This document shows positions 59,301 through 64,000 of a DNA stretch of 64,000 nt, piece after piece. The DNA comes from Drechmeria coniospora. Its lineage: Eukaryota; Ascomycota; Sordariomycetes; Hypocreales; Ophiocordycipitaceae. Location: positions 7,103,222 to 7,167,221 of the forward strand of contig NC_054390.1 of the NCBI RefSeq assembly GCF_001625195.1. The letters run 5' to 3'. Positions within the stretch are counted from its first letter, which is position 1; every line of letters begins with the position of its first letter. Position numbers and translations under genes: made by a program. Below the pieces are notes generated by a model. The model worked only from the letters and a program-made list of their open reading frames with translations, ran no database searches and was not told the origin of the DNA.

Positions 59301-59384
59301 CGGGGCGAGGGACTCACGAATTACTATCAAGGTATCTCCCACATCAGGACGAGCATGGGGTCCGCCGGGGCCTCGAGGGGCCAT
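56316..59384 (-). CDS. Boi1/Boi2-like polarity scaffold (SH3-SAM-PH)
   Basis: Exons on the minus strand are 59384-59318, 59245-59102 and 59047-56316, about 980 aa, like yeast Boi1. The start MAPRGPGGPHARPDVGD is the first true ATG. Residues 20-70 form an SH3 domain: IVI-HDFHARSSDELSL, KGDRVELIERDDEFGDGW, NTGLFPE-VYTRL. A SAM domain lies at about 236-305 (GWTPDDVADYLLAAGVE, FRDQEISGEVLLGM). A Ser/Pro-rich middle carries possible SH3 ligands. A PH domain lies at about 748-885 (YSGWMKKKSSHLMTTWKPR, FVLKGRRLAYYYSEDD, and a terminal LWMAALMKA helix). Boi proteins act at sites of polarised growth with Cdc42, Bem1 and the exocyst. Both introns (72 and 54 nt) are multiples of three without stops. Confidence 0.93.
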   Translation of the reverse strand: MAPRGPGGPHARPDVGDTLIVIRESLAPLVGWRRRWYLLTSLILSLDDFHARSSDELSLAKGDRVELIERDDEFGDGWFLGRHRVNGNTGLFPEGQSHLILSHGDRLMKCPTVYTRLAPKPAPVLATSKPLTPVAEAQLGPEPTAVPSAPSKPTQISMPLPSPPVSKLADEKVATPPLISAKPDPAVASVVSNSSSSSPAPGLGRMSNKSQDNQVLNETLNVIDEHITNLRSPLSSRALRAQLSTDSGSDYSGPLDQRLSYIQGEETDEEEEDPGSGTEVKGWTPDDVADYLLAAGVEKQHCDVFRDQEISGEVLLGMDQGSLFIKAFDLGSVGRRLKTWHKIKALQDEASGRAVMRTTKTRAYGSDLGSEDARQPGNRTRSLTNTTPDQPTSTQRGRQSSAQTAKQTPLPSPTTLHPYVKPHADHADDPHFNSTVSPQAGQDGLSGSGQPRRPSAASIRDLHHSRRHSSTTDVRLGGDVVGVTPAASSNGTGTGTDGTHKKQRPSFDRNWTLGGALSAQAQSLPMSATDPQDAPVVDGVNPEASQDSAVDMDHDYLSGPDADGRRRNVLRKRDNISQLNKSSYIEEQRVRSATAISRHSRFGSVDSFRDAPPTPAIQKYFGIHAMSHHPRRTASTNTTDSIRPAPPAKDGPSPAVTNLDAAATSRQASSPPTLRHPGFHSDWFSSMVGKPMGKRPGMRAISDKLTINRSKDLDSPELQSKDGSQGSPAATGTTTPSAAPSFDLDSPATGKSFSPATQPSNANRKKTKKETSAYTRGLLKISPQEAQKDADYSGWMKKKSSHLMTTWKPRLFVLKGRRLAYYYSEDDEEEKGLIDISFHRVLPADNEKLTGFHATITGVGAPGLPSADTPAGLDKGDDSLFIFKLVPPRAGLSRAVNFTKPTVHYFAVPNLQQGRLWMAALMKATIDRDDSQPITTTYQQKTISLAKAMQMRHRPPALMNLEEAAGEEHKNQPPYRLDSFGMLGESDSGVSGMDKLAAAKIEEANLSFAAGEREGMLPPQSA

Positions 59385-61327
59385 CGTCGCTGACGGATTT
59401 TGCAGGAGGAGGTCAAGGGCGGTAGAAGTTGCAGCGATCAGTCGACGGCAAAGGATGCGTCTCTCCAATTAAGTAGGCGGGATGTGCGACGGTCAGGAGA
59501 CGAGCAGGAGACGAGCAGGAGACGAGCAGGCGGATGAGACATCAATCGGAAAGCGTGATGAAGCAGCCGTTCTTCGTCATTCAATCTCAATGCGGGAGCT
59601 GATGTTTCTGCGTGAGACGACAGAGGGCCGCCATCGAGGCCAGAAATGGACTGCTGCAGAATGCGGTTCCTCGACGTTTCGGTAAGGCGATGAGTCGAGA
59701 CGAAGGCAAAAATGGCAGGCGTTGCGCGTAATGCCGCAGCGTCTTCTCCGTCGTCGTCGCTTGGGGGGAAGGGGGGCCTTCGGGCGGAATGATGATGGTT
59801 GTTCAAATCGAGGGAGGGGAGCGGCTGAAAGGAACGAGGTGGAATGATGCTGGACGTGATCGAACTGACAGCCGGTCGATTGTCCCGACACGGAGTCGTC
59901 GACGGGAGGCAGGCAGTGTGGTTGGTAGGTTGGTAAATGAGGTAAGTCCGTCCTTGCCTTTTCGTGTGATGGTCGCTACGTTTCCTCAGCCAGTCAGTGG
60001 CGAGCGTGTGGCGGATGCCCGAATGCGGCATAGTGTTTCTTCGAGACCCGCCTTTCTGATGTAGCACGAGGAACTTGGCGGATTCGAGTGCAATTTCCTC
60101 GTAGGAGGTCTCCGTAGTGGGACTCTTGCATTGTTTTCGACGCGCACAGTACTTAATTACAGCACCAAGTACGGAGTAAGTTTGCAGAACATGCAGTGTA
60201 CACAGTACTTAAGTACTTACAGTACGGAGTATAGTACTTGTAGCTGCCCATTAATATTTATGGGCAGGCCAGCAAGTAGGAAGCAAGCCACGTGATAATA
60301 AGTACTCTACGAATTAGCACATACTGTACGGAGTACTTAGGTGTTGTTAGGCAATACCACCGTACCACTCCGTACCTTAATGGTACTTATTACTTACTTA
60401 AAAGCACAAGTACTTGGCACACGATGCGATCGTCGGTGCGAATCAACCTTTCCATCATTGTATTGTTTCGTCCAGTCGGCCATGTCTGAATAGTCCGTCG
60501 GTCTGTACAATTAATAGTTGGTCTGTGCAACTAGTTGGTGGTAAGTACGGCCAATTGACGGTACGGTCGATTGTCTCTCTGCGATCGACTTGGCACTACT
60601 GATACTAGTCGTACTGTAGTAGTAGAATATTTGGCAGTACTACTAATAGCCTACAGCCTCGTTGATACGTATCTAAGTAGCTTTGGCATCCATCACCATT
60701 GTTAATGTTGCGATGTTTGTAATTGGAGATGAAAGGTGTGAAAAGGTGCCTGTTGCCTTTACATAGGTGGGGCGTGGCACGATTACTGTACTGTATTACT
60801 TACTGTACTTGCTCCGTACAGTACGGAGTACAAGTACGGAGTACGGAGCACATTAGTTGCAGGTACCTGTACTTAAGTACTTACTCAAGTCGTTGCCTCC
60901 CCTACTGTTGGGGTTGTCTTGAAATCCGTTCCTCCACTGTCCATTCGGATGCATCCTCGGCTGCACCGTCAGCACGGACACGACGACAGAGTCGCCAGCT
61001 TCGATGCAGCTCGACACTGATTGATGGCACTCACTCGACGTTCCTCGTACATGTGCCTTGAAGTACCCGCAATCCTGCATTCGGCCTGTTCCTTGCGCTC
61101 GTCCTCGTCCGAATTTCATCCATGCCCTCGCTGGTCAGAATCGCCTGGAGGAGGAGACGGCGGCAGCGACCATCGCGAGAGCCCAGCCTGATGGCTGCCC
61201 TCAGCTACCAAGACGCACGCAAACTAGGCCATCGAAAATAAATCCAGCTTCGCCATTCATCGGTCCGCCGTCCCACGTTTCACCGCCGCAGCCCTTGGCC
61301 GAACACAATCACCGCGCATCCCTGTCA
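59385..61327. other. Divergent intergenic region between Boi-like and MIZ-family genes
   Basis: Contains three direct repeats of an 11-bp ggagacgagca unit (about 59498-59530) in the leader of the Boi-like gene, and a cluster of GTAC-rich motifs at 60150-60420 and 60780-60890. From 61040 on the DNA becomes C-rich and probably forms the leader of the MIZ-family gene. No other gene recognised. Confidence 0.55.
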
Positions 61328-64000
61328 ATGCCGCCGCAGGGAAGGAACGTTCAGGAAGTGCAGGCGAGCGCCGCTGAGAATTTGCCGTCCGCTTCGGAGC
61401 TCGACAACGGGCCTCCCTCGACCACCTTTTCCGGGGCGTCGAGGCCTTCATCGACGTCGAGCGTCGGCGCTCCAGAACCGTCGGCAACTCTTCGGTCCGT
61501 TGCGAAGGTTGTACAGGCCATGGACGATGCCCGCCAGCCAGAGAAAGCGTCGGCGGCCCCCTTCGTGCCGATGTGGGTGTCTCGCCTCGATCATGGGCCT
61601 CGCCACCATTTGATCCACCATTTCCAGCCGACCTGACCCCATGCTGACCTGTCGTTCGTCGGTAGAGCTCTCAACATCCCATCGCCCGAACTCTCTGGCG
61701 AGCCCAGCCCCGCGGCAGGGGTCGAGTCAACCGCTCGCGCCGGGTACCCAGCGCCCGGGACGCGGCAACCGTCGACCACGATCGCTCCCGGTGGAGCCTC
61801 GACTCTCTCAGATCCGCAACGCCAACCAGCGACCCCCTCCCGATCCGCACTCGCAACCAACCCCGGGCGGTCAGCCTCAAGGGGGCAGGTGACTCCTTCG
61901 CCTGGGCCAAACCACCTGGCCTCGGCCGAGCTTCCCACGCCGCCGATCCCGCAGCTTCCTCCGTCGACGGCTACGGCACAAAAACGGTCCGCCCCGGAGT
62001 CCAGGAGGACCCAGGCCCTGGGCCCGACCGACGGACACGACCCCAACGCGATAGATGGCCAACGCAAGCGGAGCCGCCTCGGCAACGACCGCCCAGTTGG
62101 CTCCGGCCTGTCTTCGGGGAATCCCTTGCTGGAGCATTGCCGTCGGGTCCTCGAACGACGGCTTCAGTCTTTGGGTGGTGCGGCTGCGCTTTCACCACTG
62201 GCGCGGGCTCGATACAAGCTTCTGTTCGATGCCTGTCGCAAAGACAACGACCTCCCGTATCTCGTCCTCCACCAGCTCTTCTGCCTTTGGTCCGTGAACA
62301 AGAAACGTGGCCACGAACTTGTCGACGCTGATGCCGAAGCCATCGATTCGGCCTGCGAACTCCTATCGTACACACTCAGAAGCAACAACGATCTGCGTTT
62401 AGACGACCTCACCTGGTTCGCGACGTTTCCCTTTGACCAGAAAACGATGGACTTGTCGCGAGACGATGTCGATATTTCGGCCGCCTTTTCACAAGTCAAA
62501 GCTTTCCTGGCTCGGTTCGCCGTCCAGTGGCAGCGCCTACTCGGCGAGATCGACGCAAGACAATACCCGCTACTTGTTTGGGAGCTGAAGAGCATCCTCA
62601 TGTGCACATCACCTATCCTCCAGGATGTATTGTTCCGCTCCAGTCGCCGCCGGCTTAGGATCGACGATCAGAATGCCGACGAGCTGCAGCGGCTATTCGC
62701 CATGGATCTGGAAAATGAGAACTACGGGACCCTCTACCAGACAGAGGAGGCTCAGTTGACGAGGCGCCTTGAGCTGGCGAAGCGGTATCAACATCTTATC
62801 CGCCTCTCGCGTGAGCCTCAAAGCGGTAAGTCATATCCTCCGTCACCGAGCCGGCACCCTTGCTAAAGTCAGTCTCTACTCAAAGGGACCTCGTCGACCT
62901 CCGCCGTCAGCATACACCCTGCCCCGGATGTCGGACCGCTACCTCGTTTAGCGTCACCGAGTGTACTGCTGAGCGCGACAGCAGCATCGCAAACCCCTGT
63001 TCGATCTCCCGTTCGCCCTCCTGTTCGCCCTCCCGTTCGCCCTCCCGTTCGCCCTCCCGTTCCACCCGACGCGCGACAGCCCGTGCCACCCCCCGTTCAT
63101 CCCGCTTTCCGCGCTCCCCTTCAACCCACGGCACAATCTCCCGTCCTGCAAACGCAACATCCGCTGCAAGCGACGCCACAGCAGATCCAAGCCATCCCCT
63201 TGTCTCCCGCTGTGTCGTCCGGTCCAGGCCCGGCCGGTTTCAGCATGGCACAGGAACCTAACCGTCGCAGTGCTTCCGGCCCAACAGTCCAAGGCAGGTT
63301 CATGCTACAAAGCAACGACCGGCAACGATCGCATGCGCCTATGCTTCCCAGAGGCATGGATGGCCATGAGGGCGCCGATATGGGGGCTCCAGTGCCGCCT
63401 TGCCCAAGGCACCACGTTGCAACGACGCAGCATCCACAAAGTCCAATCCCGTCGGCCATGGGGCGACCAAATCAGGTCACTACCCAGATCTTGCCTAACC
63501 ACAATCCTTCATGGTTAAGCATGCCGCAGAGACCGGGTCTGAGAAACGCACCCCAACAGACGGCACAACGGCTAGTATCAGTTGATTGGACTGCGCACCA
63601 GAATGACAACTCGGTGGATCCATACGCGACTCCGCTCCCTTCTCATCCACAGCAGCTCGTTCCTGCCTCCTGGCAGTATCCGCAGTGGGTTCCGAGCGAC
63701 GGCCATGCTCCGATGCAAGCCGCAGGTTCTCACCATCCTCATCATCCACCTCACAGATACCGCGGCGCATCTTCGGCGAGCATGGATGAGTCGCGCCGTC
63801 AGCAGCTGCCGGTGCTCCAGAGGGCTCCGATGCCACCGATGTCTCGGGTGTCCCAGAGTTTGCAGGCTCCTCAGTGGCCCCAGAGGTCGTCCAACTCGTC
63901 GCCATGCCAGTTTTCGGTTGTCCCGCCTTCCGAGGCTGAGTGGCCCCGAAATCCATACGACTGGACCTCCCTTGTACCCAGCCTCCACCTGATTCATCTT
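61328..64000 (+). CDS. Fungal MIZ/SP-RING-family nuclear protein, N-terminal part (3' partial)
   Basis: The gene runs off the window. Exons: 61328-61572, 61666-62825 and, less surely, 62886 to the end. The first join gives APFVPI-ALNIPSPELSG. The start MPPQGRNVQEVQ is the only true ATG in frame after the upstream C-rich leader. Seen: a disordered Pro/Ser-rich N-terminus; a conserved helical region (from LLEHCRRVLERR through YKLLFDACRKDNDLPYLVLHQLFCLW to MDLENENYGTLYQ), typical of the part before the zinc finger in fungal MIZ proteins; a Pro-rich linker with tandem PVRP repeats; and near the end AEWPRNPYDWTSL and SLHLIHL, which usually open the substrate/PINIT-like region ahead of MIZ. The zinc finger itself would lie beyond base 64000. 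Such proteins act as SUMO E3 ligases in several lineages; here that is inference. Confidence 0.72.
63008..63063 (+). repeat. 12-bp tandem repeat coding for Pro-Val-Arg-Pro
   Basis: About four to five units of cccgttcgccct in the presumed third exon of the MIZ-family gene. Each unit encodes P-V-R-P in the preferred frame, keeping that frame open, and supports the choice of frame for this exon. Confidence 0.8.

Overview
This window looks like nuclear DNA of a filamentous ascomycete, probably Sordariomycetes and perhaps Hypocreales. Genes are GC-rich and spaced by long AT-richer intergenic stretches. Introns are short (about 45-150 bp) with GTRNGT donors and CTRAC-like branch points. Protein families typical of Pezizomycotina are present: a PTH11/SAT5-type rhodopsin-like membrane domain, a MIZ-family nuclear protein, a Boi1/2-type scaffold, an Fhl1-type forkhead factor and a single dispersed 5S rRNA gene. 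All exon joins were worked out by eye from splice consensus and family conservation.

Layout. 1-2089: 3' part of a DDHD phospholipase (+). 3058-7676: largest subunit of RNA polymerase III (+). About 7.9-19.7 kb: an old, diverged tandem duplication. Each unit carries one copy of a putative type II membrane glycosyltransferase-like gene (10445-12064 and 17366-18918, +), and the second unit also carries a 5S rRNA gene (13804-13922). 19826-22042: cytosolic glutaminyl-tRNA synthetase with an 8-nt micro-exon (+). 22.0-28.6 kb: no convincing gene. 28580-30934: glutamine synthetase with seven introns (+). 30.9-34.3 kb: gene-poor, with a long GGAA polypurine tract. 34316-37373: one reading frame that joins a rhodopsin/PTH11-like seven-helix domain to a fucose-permease-like MFS transporter (+). 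37618-38709: class 1A-type dihydroorotate dehydrogenase (-). 40315-41985: arrestin-related trafficking adaptor (+). 42651-43578: TGL2-like lipase whose ATG is apparently split by an intron (+). 44126-44416: 63-aa single-pass membrane protein (-). 47636-49049: MOT1-type molybdate transporter (+), convergent with a four-helix membrane protein at 49223-49870 (-). 51614-55240: FHA-forkhead factor (+). 56316-59384: SH3-SAM-PH scaffold (-). 61328 to the window end: N-terminal part of a MIZ-family protein (+).

The genes do not form a cluster with one evident pathway; most are housekeeping. Three touch nitrogen, nucleotide and translation metabolism (glutamine synthetase, GlnRS, DHODH), and two touch ribosome supply (Pol III large subunit, Fhl1 homologue). 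The most unusual items are the receptor-like/transporter fusion, the tandem duplication with its 5S gene, and a short near-palindromic GTACGGAGTAC-type motif scattered through the intergenic DNA and nearly absent from exons.
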